Below, piece after piece: positions 32,330-41,124 of a stretch of 64,000 bases of DNA. Where the stretch lies: contig NZ_CP015992.1 in the NCBI RefSeq assembly GCF_001708505.1, positions 6,076,001 to 6,140,000 on the forward strand. The letters are read 5' to 3'. Under the pieces are notes generated by a model that did not search any database, was not told where the DNA came from, and was given only the letters and a program-made list of their open reading frames with translations. A program made the position numbers and the translations under genes. The stretch comes from Pseudomonas sp. TCU-HL1 (GTDB taxonomy: Bacteria > Pseudomonadota > Gammaproteobacteria > Pseudomonadales > Pseudomonadaceae). The number at the start of each line of letters is the position of its first letter. Positions within the stretch are counted from its first letter, which is position 1.

Positions 32330-33049
32330 TCAGTCGGCCAGGGCGGCGCGCTGCAGTTCGAACAGGTCGTTCAGGCCCTTGCGCGCCAGGTCCAGCATGG
32401 CGGTCAGCTCTTCCGGCTGGAAAGGCACGCCTTCGGCAGTGCCCTGGACTTCGATAAAGCCGCCAGCATCGGTCATGACCACGTTCAGGTCGGTTTCAGC
32501 GGCGGCGTCTTCCAGATAGTCCAGGTCCAGCACCGCCTCGCCCTGGTAAATGCCCACGGAGACCGCGGCAACCATCTGTTTCAACGGCTCGCCTTTCAGG
32601 GCGCCGCGCTTCTTCAGCACCTTCAGCGCATCGACCAGGGCCACCATGGCGCCGGTAATGGATGCGGTGCGGGTACCGCCGTCGGCCTGGATCACATCGC
32701 AATCCAGGTAAATGGTGTTCTCGCCCAGCTTGGTCATGTCCAGCGCGGCGCGCAGCGAACGACCGATCAGGCGCTGGATTTCCAGGGTACGACCGCCCTG
32801 CTTGCCACGGCTGGCCTCGCGCTGGTTACGCTCACCGGTGGCGCGCGGCAGCATGCCGTACTCGGCGGTCAACCAACCCTGGCCCTGGCCCTTGAGAAAG
32901 CGTGGCACGCCGGATTCGACACTGGCCGTGCAGATCACTTTGGTATCCCCGAACTCAACCAGCACCGAACCTTCGGCATGTTTGGTGTAGTTGCGGGTGA
33001 TGCGGATCGGGCGCAGCTGATCGGCCGAGCGGCCACTGGGACGTTTCAT
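32330..33049 (-). CDS. rph: Ribonuclease PH
   Basis: A 239-residue phosphorolytic 3' exoribonuclease that trims tRNA 3' ends. It begins MKRPSGRSADQLRPIRITRN and carries EGSVLVEFGDTKVICTASVE, RATGERNQREASRGKQGGRT and TIYLDCDVIQADGGTRTASI, the RNase PH hallmarks; the C-terminus is that of an intact enzyme. It is divergent from yicC across 137 bases, as in many gammaproteobacteria. Confidence 0.97.
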   Translation of the reverse strand: MKRPSGRSADQLRPIRITRNYTKHAEGSVLVEFGDTKVICTASVESGVPRFLKGQGQGWLTAEYGMLPRATGERNQREASRGKQGGRTLEIQRLIGRSLRAALDMTKLGENTIYLDCDVIQADGGTRTASITGAMVALVDALKVLKKRGALKGEPLKQMVAAVSVGIYQGEAVLDLDYLEDAAAETDLNVVMTDAGGFIEVQGTAEGVPFQPEELTAMLDLARKGLNDLFELQRAALAD

Positions 33050-33186
33050 CGGGGCTTACCTGTTCGGGAGAAATCTGCCCGCCATTATAGAGGCCCGGCG
33101 CCGAGGGGGACATCGCCGCGTTGGGAGGCGAAAGCCGCCTGGGCTACAATCGCCTCCTTTGATCGCCGAAACCGAGAGGACACCCC

Positions 33187-34050
33187 ATGGTGCACAGCAT
33201 GACCGCCTTCGCCCGCGTGGAGCGGGCCGGCCCCCACGGCACCCTGAGCTGGGAACTGCGCTCGGTCAACCATCGCTATCTCGAACCCCACCTGCGTCTG
33301 CCGGAAGCCTTCCGCGACCTCGAAGGCCCGGTTCGCGACGCCCTGCGCCAGGGGTTGTCGCGCGGCAAGGTGGAATGCACCCTGCGCCTGGCCGAAGAGA
33401 CCGCCGGCAAGCCGCTGCAAGTGGATCGCGAACGCGCCAGCCAGCTGATCCAGGCCGCCGAGAGCGTCGCCGCGCTGATCCAGCAGCCAGCCCCGCTCAA
33501 TCCCCTGGAGGTCCTTGCCTGGCCCGGCGTACTGGTAGCCGACGCCGCCGACCCGCAAGCCCTGAATGCCGCTGCCCTGGAAGCCTTCGCCCAGGCCCTG
33601 GACGAACTGAAGAACGGCCGTGCCCGTGAAGGTGCCGAACTGGCCCGCCTGCTCAATGACCGCCTGGACGCCATGCAGGAAGAAGTCGTCGCCCTGCGCG
33701 CACTGGTTCCGCAGATGCTCGCCGCCCAGCGGCAGAAGATCGTCGACCGCTTCGCCGAAATGAAGGCCGAGTTCGACCCGCAACGGCTGGAACAGGAAAT
33801 GGTCCTGCTGGCACAGAAAAGCGACGTGGCCGAAGAACTGGACCGCCTCGGCACCCACATCGGTGAAGTCCGCCGCGTGCTCAAGGCCGGCGGCGCCGCC
33901 GGTCGCCGCCTCGACTTCCTGATGCAGGAGCTCAATCGCGAAGCCAATACACTGGGCTCCAAGGCCTTTGACCCGCGCAGCACCCAGGCTGCGGTCAACC
34001 TCAAGGTGTTGATCGAGCAGATGCGCGAACAAGTCCAGAACATCGAGTAA
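33187..34050 (+). CDS. yicC: YicC-family endoribonuclease
   Basis: A 287-residue protein of the YicC/YloC family, recently described as an endoribonuclease. The N-terminal MVHSMTAFARVERAGPHGTL with WELRSVNHRYLEPHLRLPE and the C-terminal RLDFLMQELNREANTLGSKA are the two conserved blocks (YicC_N and DUF1732). The middle is helical. It precedes gmk by 12 bases, a conserved pairing. Confidence 0.95.
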   Translation: MVHSMTAFARVERAGPHGTLSWELRSVNHRYLEPHLRLPEAFRDLEGPVRDALRQGLSRGKVECTLRLAEETAGKPLQVDRERASQLIQAAESVAALIQQPAPLNPLEVLAWPGVLVADAADPQALNAAALEAFAQALDELKNGRAREGAELARLLNDRLDAMQEEVVALRALVPQMLAAQRQKIVDRFAEMKAEFDPQRLEQEMVLLAQKSDVAEELDRLGTHIGEVRRVLKAGGAAGRRLDFLMQELNREANTLGSKAFDPRSTQAAVNLKVLIEQMREQVQNIE

Positions 34051-34062
34051 GAGACTGCCTCC

Positions 34063-34683
34063 ATGACCGCCACTCCCGGCACCCTGTACATCGTTTCCGC
34101 GCCCTCCGGCGCCGGCAAGACCAGCCTGGTCAAGGCGTTGATCGATGCCGAGCCCAACATTCGCGTTTCCGTATCCCACACCACCCGTGGCATGCGTCCG
34201 GGCGAGGTGGACAGCGTCAACTACAACTTCGTGAGCCGCGAAGAGTTCGTGCAGATGCTCGAGCACGGCGACTTCCTCGAACATGCCGAAGTCTTCGGCA
34301 ACCTCTACGGCACCTCTCAGCGCTGGGTGCAGCAGACCCTGGCCGAAGGCCACGACCTGATCCTCGAGATCGACTGGCAGGGCGCCCAGCAGGTGCGCCA
34401 CCTGATGCCCCAGGCCAAATCCATCTTCATCCTGCCGCCGAGCCAGCAAGCCCTGCGCCAGCGCCTGGACAACCGTGGCCAGGACAGCGAAGAGATCATC
34501 GAACGGCGCATGCGCGAGGCCGTCAGCGAAATGAGTCACTACGTCGAGTACGACTACCTGGTGATCAACGACGATTTCGCCACGGCCCTGGACGATCTCA
34601 AGTCCATCTTCCGCGCCAACCAGCTGCGTCAGGCGCCCCAGCAGGTTCGCCACGGCGCGTTGCTGGCCCGACTGCTGGATTGA
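34063..34683 (+). CDS. gmk: Guanylate kinase
   Basis: A 206-residue kinase making GDP from GMP. The P-loop is APSGAGKTSLVKAL; the GMP-binding part is VSVSHTTRGMRPGEVDSVNY; the LID has QRLDNRGQDSEEIIERRM. Immediately downstream are rpoZ and spoT, linking GMP supply, RNA polymerase and ppGpp metabolism in one neighbourhood. It starts 12 bases after yicC. Confidence 0.97.
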   Translation: MTATPGTLYIVSAPSGAGKTSLVKALIDAEPNIRVSVSHTTRGMRPGEVDSVNYNFVSREEFVQMLEHGDFLEHAEVFGNLYGTSQRWVQQTLAEGHDLILEIDWQGAQQVRHLMPQAKSIFILPPSQQALRQRLDNRGQDSEEIIERRMREAVSEMSHYVEYDYLVINDDFATALDDLKSIFRANQLRQAPQQVRHGALLARLLD

Positions 34684-34753
34684 CCTTCGGCAGCCTCTAT
34701 CGCCGCCATAGCTGGCTTCCGGTCCCGCCTTGGCCCAGACTCCATCCCGAGGG

Positions 34754-34775
34754 GCGCCGAAAATCGGCGCTTCCC
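34754..34775 (+). terminator. Hairpin between gmk and rpoZ
   Basis: GCGCCGA and TCGGCGC form a 7-base stem with an AAA loop, followed by TTCCCTAATT. A weak terminator or attenuator. The rest of 34684-34862 shows no gene and should contain the rpoZ promoter. Confidence 0.5.
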
Positions 34776-34862
34776 TAATTGGTGGCGATTTTTTAGACTA
34801 TTCAGTCCGCTCGCCCATTTGGGCAAAGCATCAGCCATTCATTTCGTGCTACGAGGAACACC

Positions 34863-35126
34863 ATGGCCCGCGTTACCGTTGAAGACTGCCTGGACAACGT
34901 CGATAACCGCTTCGAGCTGGTCATGCTCGCTACCAAGCGTTCCCGTCAGCTGGCCACCGGCGGCAAGGAGCCGAAGGTAGCCTGGGAAAACGACAAGCCG
35001 ACCGTAGTCGCCCTGCGCGAGATCGCTGCCGGCCTGGTCGACTACGACGTCATCGCCCAGGAAGACATCGTTGAAGAAGAGCCGCTGTTCGCCGCATTCG
35101 ATGACGAGGCCAACGAGGCCCTCTGA
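34863..35126 (+). CDS. rpoZ: RNA polymerase omega subunit
   Basis: An 87-residue omega subunit. MARVTVEDCLDNVDNRFELV and LATKRSRQLATGGKEPKVAW are the conserved N-terminal and central blocks; the tail is acidic. It helps assemble RNA polymerase and forms one ppGpp site with the beta' subunit. It lies 60 bases upstream of spoT, the standard rpoZ-spoT pairing. Confidence 0.97.
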   Translation: MARVTVEDCLDNVDNRFELVMLATKRSRQLATGGKEPKVAWENDKPTVVALREIAAGLVDYDVIAQEDIVEEEPLFAAFDDEANEAL

Positions 35127-35186
35127 ATCCATGCCTGGTCGACGTCGCACGGCGCAGGGTCATGAAGGTCGGCAAGGAGAGACATC

Positions 35187-37295
35187 TTGCCGAGCATAGA
35201 CGTCCTTGCCGATCGACTTTCGGCCTACCTCGGCGCCGACCAGGTCAACCTGGTGCGCCGAGCCTACTTCTATGCCGAGCAGGCCCATGACGGCCAGCGT
35301 CGACGCAGCGGCGAAGCGTACGTCACCCACCCGCTCGCCGTAGCCAACATCCTCGCCGACATGCACATGGACCATCAAAGCCTGATGGCCGCGATGCTGC
35401 ATGACGTGATCGAGGACACCGGCATCGCCAAGGAAGCCCTCAGCGCGCAGTTCGGCGAAACCGTCGCCGAGCTGGTGGACGGGGTCAGCAAACTGACCCA
35501 GATGAACTTCGAGTCCAAGGCCGAGGCCCAGGCGGAAAACTTCCAGAAGATGGCCATGGCCATGGCGCGCGACATCCGCGTGATCCTGGTCAAGCTGGCC
35601 GATCGCCTGCACAACATGCGCACCCTGGAAGTGCTGTCCGGCGAAAAGCGCCGGCGCATCGCCAAGGAAACCCTGGAAATCTACGCACCCATCGCCAACC
35701 GACTGGGCATGCACAGCATGCGCGTGGAGTTCGAGGACCTCGGCTTCAAGGCCATGCACCCGATGCGTTCCGAGCGCATCCGCGCCGCAGTCAGACGCGC
35801 CCGCGGCAACCGCAAGGAAATCGTCAACAAGATCGAGGAATCGCTGACCAACTGCCTGCGACGCGAAGGCATGGAAGGCGAGGTCATCGGCCGCGAAAAG
35901 CACCTCTACAGCATCTACAAGAAGATGCGCGGCAAGCGCCGGGCGTTCAACGAAATCATGGACGTCTACGCCTTCCGCATCATCGTCGACAAGGTCGACA
36001 CCTGTTACCGCGTGCTCGGCGCCGTGCACAACCTGTACAAACCGCTGCCCGGCCGCTTCAAGGATTACATCGCGATCCCCAAGGCCAACGGCTACCAGTC
36101 GCTGCACACCACGCTGTTCGGCATGCACGGCGTGCCCATCGAGATCCAGATCCGCACCCGTGAGATGGAAGAGATGGCCAACAACGGCATCGCGGCCCAC
36201 TGGCTGTACAAGTCCACCGAGGACGACCAGCCCAAGGGCACTCACGCCCGCGCTCGCCAGTGGGTCAAGGGCATCCTCGAGCTGCAGCAGCGCGCCGGCA
36301 ACTCGCTGGAATTCATCGAAAGCGTGAAGATCGACCTCTTCCCCGACGAGGTCTACGTGTTCACGCCCAAGGGCCGCATCATGGAGCTGCCCAAAGGTTC
36401 CACTGCGGTCGACTTCGCCTATGCGGTGCACACCGACGTCGGCAACACCTGCATCGCGTGCCGTATCAACCGCCGCCTGGCACCGCTGTCCGAACCGCTG
36501 CAGAGCGGCGAGACCGTGGAAATCGTCACCGCGCCGGGTGCCCGGCCAAACCCGGCCTGGCTCAATTTCGTGGTGACCGGAAAAGCCCGTACCCACATCC
36601 GCCATGCGCTCAAGCAGCAGCGCCGCTCCGAGTCCATCAACCTCGGCGAACGCCTGCTGAACAAGGCGCTCGCAGGCTTCGAGAGCCATCTGGACAAGAT
36701 CAGCCCCGAGCGCATCCAGGCCGTCCTCGGCGAATACCGCCTGGACGTGATCGAAGACCTGCTGGAAGACATCGGCCTCGGCAACCGCATGGCCTATGTG
36801 GTCGCACGCCGCCTGCTGGCCAGTGACGGCGAGCAGTTGCCGAGCCCCGAAGGCCCACTGGCCATCCGCGGCACCGAGGGTCTGGTGCTCAGCTACGCCA
36901 AGTGTTGCACCCCGATTCCGGGCGACCCCATCGTCGGCCACCTCTCCGCCGGCAAGGGCATGGTGGTGCACCTGGAAAGCTGCAAGAACATCGGCGAGAT
37001 CCGGCACAACCCGGAGAAGTGCATCCAGCTCTCCTGGGCCAAGGATGTCGCTGGCGAGTTCAACGTCGAGCTGCGCGTCGAGCTGGAACACCAGCGCGGC
37101 CTGATCGCCCTGCTGGCCAGCAGTGTCAATGCCGCCGACGGCAACATCGAGAAGATCAGCATGGACGAGCGCGATGGCCGCATCAGCGTGGTCCAACTGG
37201 TCGTCAGCGTGCACGACCGCGTGCACCTGGCCCGCGTGATCAAGAAGCTGCGTGCGCTCAAAGGGGTGATTCGCATCACCCGTGTGCGGGCGTAG
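35187..37295 (+). CDS. spoT: Bifunctional (p)ppGpp synthase/hydrolase
   Basis: A 702-residue Rel/Spo protein. The N-terminal HD hydrolase domain has AAMLHDVIEDTGIAKEAL and VKLADRLHNMRTLEVL. The synthetase domain has YSIYKKMRGKRRAFNEIMDV and IPKANGYQSLHTTLFGMHG. TGS follows with VYVFTPKGRIMELPKGSTAV, then a helical and zinc-finger-like part (LSYAKCCTPIPGDPIVGH) and a C-terminal ACT domain ending VIRITRVRA. The hydrolase His-Asp pair is intact. Start: TTG at 35187 with AAGGAGAG upstream. Confidence 0.97.
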   Translation: MPSIDVLADRLSAYLGADQVNLVRRAYFYAEQAHDGQRRRSGEAYVTHPLAVANILADMHMDHQSLMAAMLHDVIEDTGIAKEALSAQFGETVAELVDGVSKLTQMNFESKAEAQAENFQKMAMAMARDIRVILVKLADRLHNMRTLEVLSGEKRRRIAKETLEIYAPIANRLGMHSMRVEFEDLGFKAMHPMRSERIRAAVRRARGNRKEIVNKIEESLTNCLRREGMEGEVIGREKHLYSIYKKMRGKRRAFNEIMDVYAFRIIVDKVDTCYRVLGAVHNLYKPLPGRFKDYIAIPKANGYQSLHTTLFGMHGVPIEIQIRTREMEEMANNGIAAHWLYKSTEDDQPKGTHARARQWVKGILELQQRAGNSLEFIESVKIDLFPDEVYVFTPKGRIMELPKGSTAVDFAYAVHTDVGNTCIACRINRRLAPLSEPLQSGETVEIVTAPGARPNPAWLNFVVTGKARTHIRHALKQQRRSESINLGERLLNKALAGFESHLDKISPERIQAVLGEYRLDVIEDLLEDIGLGNRMAYVVARRLLASDGEQLPSPEGPLAIRGTEGLVLSYAKCCTPIPGDPIVGHLSAGKGMVVHLESCKNIGEIRHNPEKCIQLSWAKDVAGEFNVELRVELEHQRGLIALLASSVNAADGNIEKISMDERDGRISVVQLVVSVHDRVHLARVIKKLRALKGVIRITRVRA

Positions 37296-37322
37296 CCGAT
37301 CCTAAAGACCCAAGGAGTTCTC

Positions 37323-37703
37323 ATGAGCAAGACCGTTATCAGCAGTGACAAGGCCCCTGCCGCCATCGGCACTTACTCCCAGGCCATCAAGGCCGGCAAC
37401 ACTGTCTACATGTCCGGCCAGATCCCCCTTGATCCCAAGACTATGGAACTGGTGGAAGGCTTCGAAGCCCAGACCATTCAGGTGTTCGAGAACCTGAAAG
37501 CCGTAGCCGAGGCTGCTGGTGGTTCCTTCAAGGACATCGTCAAGCTGAACATCTTCCTGACCGACCTGTCCCACTTCGCCAAGGTGAACGAAGTCATGGG
37601 TCGCTATTTCGAGCAGCCCTACCCGGCTCGCGCCGCCATCGGCGTTGCCGCCCTGCCGCGCGGTTCCCAGGTGGAAATGGACGCCATCCTGGTCCTCGAA
37701 TAA
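37323..37703 (+). CDS. ridA: RidA reactive intermediate/imine deaminase
   Basis: A 126-residue classical RidA: TVISSDKAPAAIGTYSQAIK, VYMSGQIPLDPKTMELVEG, KLNIFLTDLSHFAKVNEVM and the arginine in YPARAAIGVAALPRG. It hydrolyses 2-aminoacrylate and similar enamines. It lies 27 bases after spoT with AAGGAG 8 bases before the ATG, so it is probably co-transcribed with spoT. It differs from the shorter paralogue beside dadA at 12134. Confidence 0.96.
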   Translation: MSKTVISSDKAPAAIGTYSQAIKAGNTVYMSGQIPLDPKTMELVEGFEAQTIQVFENLKAVAEAAGGSFKDIVKLNIFLTDLSHFAKVNEVMGRYFEQPYPARAAIGVAALPRGSQVEMDAILVLE

Positions 37704-37758
37704 GCCACTCCCGCCACGGGCCGTCCGGCCCGTGGCATCGTTCCGGAAGGAATCCGTC

Positions 37759-38493
37759 ATGCGTGTCGCGCTCCCCCTGCTGCTCTGTGCGGCCATTCTC
37801 GGCGGCTGTTCCAGCACGCCCTCCGACCCCAGCGGTATCTGGATCAACCAGGCGGCGATCAACGCCGCAGCCAAAGAAGGCAAGCTGCGCGAGTCCCTGC
37901 TCGCCTATGGCCCGAACCTGGAATGGCAGATCGACCAGAAGACCGGCGAAGCCCACTACAGCAACGGCTTCGAACTGGGCGAGGGGCGCCTCGCCACCCA
38001 GGAGGACGGCAACTGGCGGGTGGACTTCTACGGTGACTACCACGAAGTCCTGGAAGTGAACGGCAAGGAGCTGGTCCAACAGGCCAGCGAGAACCTTCCC
38101 GAGCAGCGTTTCATCCACCCGGACAAGACACCTGCCGAAGGTGCACCGCCGGGCAGCGCGTTCGAGCACGCGCTCTACTCCGCTTATCTCGGTGGCGCCT
38201 GGAAAATCGTCGAAGGCCAGGGCGAGGGCGGATTGGTCAAATTCAATCCGGATGGCAGCCTGGAAGGCCTCCCGGGTGCTGATCGCTACGCACTCTGCCT
38301 GGCCGGCGACTGCGCAGCCATGAGTGGCGAGAATGACAGCATCTGGCTACAACAGGGCAACCAGGGCGCGGCCTGGATCTTCGTCCATAACGGCGATGAA
38401 CTGGAAATTCTCGAAGCCCGCAACCGCGCGCAGATCGATGAGATGCCCGAATACTCCCCCGGCAAACGCGCCTGGCTGCTGGAGCGCGACTGA
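37759..38493 (+). CDS. Predicted outer-membrane lipoprotein of unknown function
   Basis: A 244-residue protein with a lipoprotein signal: residues 1-17, lipobox LGGC with the acylated cysteine followed by SSTPSDPSG. The mature part has acidic, low-repeat beta-like segments such as NLEWQIDQKTGEAHYSNGFE and EDGNWRVDFYGDYHEVLEVN, and cysteines in ALCLAGDCAAM. I recognise no domain. The ATG at 37759 follows GGAAGGA; the frame runs back to 37645 into ridA without family-like sequence. It corresponds by synteny to PA5340 as I recall. Confidence 0.78.
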   Translation: MRVALPLLLCAAILGGCSSTPSDPSGIWINQAAINAAAKEGKLRESLLAYGPNLEWQIDQKTGEAHYSNGFELGEGRLATQEDGNWRVDFYGDYHEVLEVNGKELVQQASENLPEQRFIHPDKTPAEGAPPGSAFEHALYSAYLGGAWKIVEGQGEGGLVKFNPDGSLEGLPGADRYALCLAGDCAAMSGENDSIWLQQGNQGAAWIFVHNGDELEILEARNRAQIDEMPEYSPGKRAWLLERD

Positions 38494-38508
38494 AGTTATT
38501 CCGCAGGA

Positions 38509-38570
38509 CGTAGGAGCGAGCTCTGCTCGCGAAGCTTCGTGCCGACCGATCACAAGCGTTCGCTCCTACA
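38509..38570. repeat. REPIN-like inverted pair
   Basis: CGTAGGAGCGAGCTCTGCTC with GCGAAGC faces GCGTTCGCTCCTAC. It overlaps the 3' end of the LysE gene by a few bases. Confidence 0.7.
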
Positions 38571-39180
38571 CGCTGACCACCAGCCACATCCCCAGCGCCA
38601 GCAACAACGCCCCGCAAAGCCTATCCAGCTCCCTCACCCGCAGCTGCAACCAACCGCGCCAGCGCGGATGCCCCAGTAAGCGCACCAGCGCCATATCCCA
38701 GAACAGCACCACCGCTGTCATCCAGCCCATGCTCATGGCCAGCCCCCAGCCGGGCATGGCCGCATTGCGCAGCACGCCGAACAGCCCGGCATAGAAGATC
38801 GGCAGCTTGGGATTAAGACTGCTGGCCAGCAGCCCCTCGGAAAATCCGAGCCGCCACGAACCGCGCTCGCCCGCCTCGGCCTGCGGCAGTTCCAGCTCGC
38901 GGGTCGTCAGCAGCGCCTGGGCGCCAATCCAGATGAAGTAGCCGCCTCCCACCAACTGCAGCAGTTTCCAGCCAGGCCCCTCCAAAACAGGCAGCAGGCT
39001 CAGGGCGAGCAGCACCAGCAGCATGCTCAGCAGATTGGCCAGCGCGATGCCCGCCGCAACACCGTCGGCATGGCGCAATCCTTTGACCAGCCCGGCGCGC
39101 AGCAGCAGGAAAAAATCCGGACCTGGTGACAGCAAGGCAGCGAAATGGGTGCTGGCGACCAGCAGGAACAACGCGAGCAT
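38566..39180 (-). CDS. LysE/RhtB-family amino acid exporter
   Basis: A 204-residue inner-membrane exporter. The family start LALFLLVASTHFAALLSPGP, then DFFLLLRAGLVKGLRHADGV is intact, and six hydrophobic segments are expected. LASSLNPKLPIFYAGLFGVL is the second conserved block. The start is the ATG at 39180; the frame to 39228 encodes a non-conserved charged leader. The exported amino acid is not deducible. The neighbouring AraC regulator may control it. Confidence 0.88.
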   Translation of the reverse strand: MLALFLLVASTHFAALLSPGPDFFLLLRAGLVKGLRHADGVAAGIALANLLSMLLVLLALSLLPVLEGPGWKLLQLVGGGYFIWIGAQALLTTRELELPQAEAGERGSWRLGFSEGLLASSLNPKLPIFYAGLFGVLRNAAMPGWGLAMSMGWMTAVVLFWDMALVRLLGHPRWRGWLQLRVRELDRLCGALLLALGMWLVVSV

Positions 39181-39249
39181 GGCTTCGAGCCTCCGTGAAA
39201 TACGGCGGCCAGTGTCGAGGCCTGGCAAGCGGGCGGTCTTGGAGAAAAC

Positions 39250-40050
39250 TCAGGTGCGCGCGGCGCGGCGGAACTGCCCCGGCGTGACGCCGGTGAACCG
39301 CTTGAAAGTGCCGGAGAAGTGCGCCTGGTCGTAGAACCCGAGAGACAGCGCCACCTCCAGCGGCGGCTGGTCGCCCAGAAGCAGGCGCTTGGCTTCACGG
39401 ACTCGACGCTGCAACAGGTAGGTGTGCGGCGGCACGCCATAGGCGCCGCGGAAGGCGTCGATCAGATAGCGCGGATGACGCTGCACCAGGCCGGCCAATT
39501 GCTCCAGGCTGACCGCCTCGGCGTAATGCGCTTCCAGGTAGTCGCGCAGAAAGGCCGTCACACCACCGTCCCGCGAAGCGGGCGCCGCCACGCGCAAACC
39601 GCCGTGACGCACGAAGACTCGTTCCAGTACATCCAGCAGTTCGCTTTCCAGCGCCAGCGCATCGCCCCGCTCGAATTCCGCCGCCAGGCGCGCCAACCCG
39701 GCCGCCACGAGGCCGTCATCGGCCGGATTCAATTCACGAAATCCGCTTGGCAGGCACTTGCGCCCGAGCAGGGCCGGCAAGCGCGCTTCCTCGACATAGA
39801 GCATGCGATAGACCAGCCGGTCGGACTCGGCGTGTCCGGTGTGGGGCTCTTCCGGATTCATCAGCGACAGGGTGCCGGCCGGCAAGGCATGTCGCGCACC
39901 CCGGCACTGATAGCCGCCAACACCCTGGAGGATGGCACCGATAGCAAAGGCATCGTGGCTGTGGCGGCCGAAGGGCTGCCCGGAAAAATCCGCGTGGAAC
40001 AGCTCCACTCCCGGCAACCAGGGGCGCGCCAGCATGCGGTTGGCGACCAT
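39250..40050 (-). CDS. AraC-family transcriptional regulator
   Basis: A 266-residue regulator. The N-terminal AraC-type cupin-like domain (residues 10-130) has FSGQPFGRHSHDAFAIGAIL and LSLMNPEEPHTGHAESDR. The C-terminal double HTH spans about 165-262, with SLEQLAGLVQRHPRYLIDAF and LEVALSLGFYDQAHFSGTFK, then RFTGVTPGQFRR. The start at 40050 lies 4 bases after the stop of the epimerase gene, so they are translated from one mRNA; the in-frame extension to 40137 lies inside that gene. It precedes the LysE exporter on the same strand and may regulate it. Confidence 0.9.
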   Translation of the reverse strand: MVANRMLARPWLPGVELFHADFSGQPFGRHSHDAFAIGAILQGVGGYQCRGARHALPAGTLSLMNPEEPHTGHAESDRLVYRMLYVEEARLPALLGRKCLPSGFRELNPADDGLVAAGLARLAAEFERGDALALESELLDVLERVFVRHGGLRVAAPASRDGGVTAFLRDYLEAHYAEAVSLEQLAGLVQRHPRYLIDAFRGAYGVPPHTYLLQRRVREAKRLLLGDQPPLEVALSLGFYDQAHFSGTFKRFTGVTPGQFRRAART

Positions 40051-40054
40051 GGCG

Positions 40055-40912
40055 TCAGGCGTCGCCAAGGATCGCCGCGTAGCCTTCGCGGAAGCTGGGG
40101 TAGCGCGGCGCCCAGCCCAGTGCGCGAGCACGGGCATTGCTGCAGCGCTTGCTGCCCGAGCGGCGCACGGTAGATTCCTCGGCCCACTCGGTCACCCCCA
40201 GGCGCTCACGCAGCCAGCCCACCACTTCATGCAGCGGCGCCGGCGCATCATCGACGCCGATGTAGCAGTCCTCCAGCGCCGTCCCGGCGGCATCGGCCTC
40301 GAGCAGGTGGGCAAGCAGGCCGGCACAGTCGTCGACATGGATACGGTTCGCGTAGAGCGGCGGTTCGCTGACCACCCGGTAGCCCATGCGCACCTGCTTC
40401 AGCAGCCATTCACGACCTGGGCCGTAAATGCCGGTCAGGCGTACCCGCGTAGCCGGAATACCGCTGGCCAGGGCCAGGCGCTCGGCCTCCAGCATGACCC
40501 GGCCGGAGTAGCCCTCGGCCTCCGCCGGCGCGGTCTCGTCTATCCATTCGCCATCACGCTGGCCATACACACCGCTGCTGGACACGAACAGCAGGCGGCG
40601 CGGCTTCTGACCGTGCTGCGCCAACCAGGCGAGCACATGACGCAACCCATCGACATAGGCGGCCCGGTAGCCCGCCTCGTCGTGCTGGCTGGCGGCCACA
40701 CAGTAAACGAGGTAATCCAGCGGACCGGTCGGCCAGTCTACCGGGCAGGCAGGCTGCTCCAGGTCGCCGGCCACCGGCAGGACACCGGCAGGCAGCGCTG
40801 CGACCTGACGCCGCAGGCCATGCACGGTCCAGCCGGTGTGCAGCATCCGCTGGGCGAGGCGACTGCCGACATCGCCGCAGCCGGCAATCAGGAGGGAAGC
40901 GGGAACGGACAT
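40055..40912 (-). CDS. NAD-dependent epimerase/dehydratase family protein (YeeZ-like)
   Basis: A 285-residue short-chain dehydrogenase-like protein. The NAD(P) site is LLIAGCGDVGSRLAQRML (residues 7-24), a Gly-rich fold with GCGDVG rather than GxxGxxG. LLFVSSSGVYGQRDGEWIDE holds the Ser/Tyr catalytic region, but the downstream Lys position is not clear (YSGRVMLEAE). RLTGIYGPGREWLL is the extended-SDR signature. The substrate is unknown. First gene of the unit with the AraC regulator and divergent from exbB across 212 bases. Confidence 0.85.
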   Translation of the reverse strand: MSVPASLLIAGCGDVGSRLAQRMLHTGWTVHGLRRQVAALPAGVLPVAGDLEQPACPVDWPTGPLDYLVYCVAASQHDEAGYRAAYVDGLRHVLAWLAQHGQKPRRLLFVSSSGVYGQRDGEWIDETAPAEAEGYSGRVMLEAERLALASGIPATRVRLTGIYGPGREWLLKQVRMGYRVVSEPPLYANRIHVDDCAGLLAHLLEADAAGTALEDCYIGVDDAPAPLHEVVGWLRERLGVTEWAEESTVRRSGSKRCSNARARALGWAPRYPSFREGYAAILGDA

Positions 40913-41124
40913 CAGGAAAGCTCCGGAAAAGGCCTCAGCATAGGGGCTTGGCCGACTGTCGCCAAATAGACCATGCAGGAGATAAGCCGTCGGACAGCGC
41001 CACTACTGTTATAGAGTCACTTTTACAAACAAGAATTAATTGCAATAATGCAGACCCTTCGGTCCAGGCTGGCGCTTCAACGCCGATGGACGAAACCGCA
41101 TTCCTTTCTTCAGGTCCGGCCAGC
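40913..41124. promoter_or_regulatory. Epimerase/exbB divergent region
   Basis: The gap is AT-rich at 41005-41050 and contains TATAGAG and AAGAATTAATTGCAATAAT. The latter is a poor match to a Fur box, which would be expected for a TonB system; I do not call it one. exbB transcription must begin here. Confidence 0.35.

Noticed and set aside
41030..41055. Possible Fur box before exbB
   Set aside because: AAGAATTAATTGCAATAAT matches the 19-base Fur consensus in too few positions to call.
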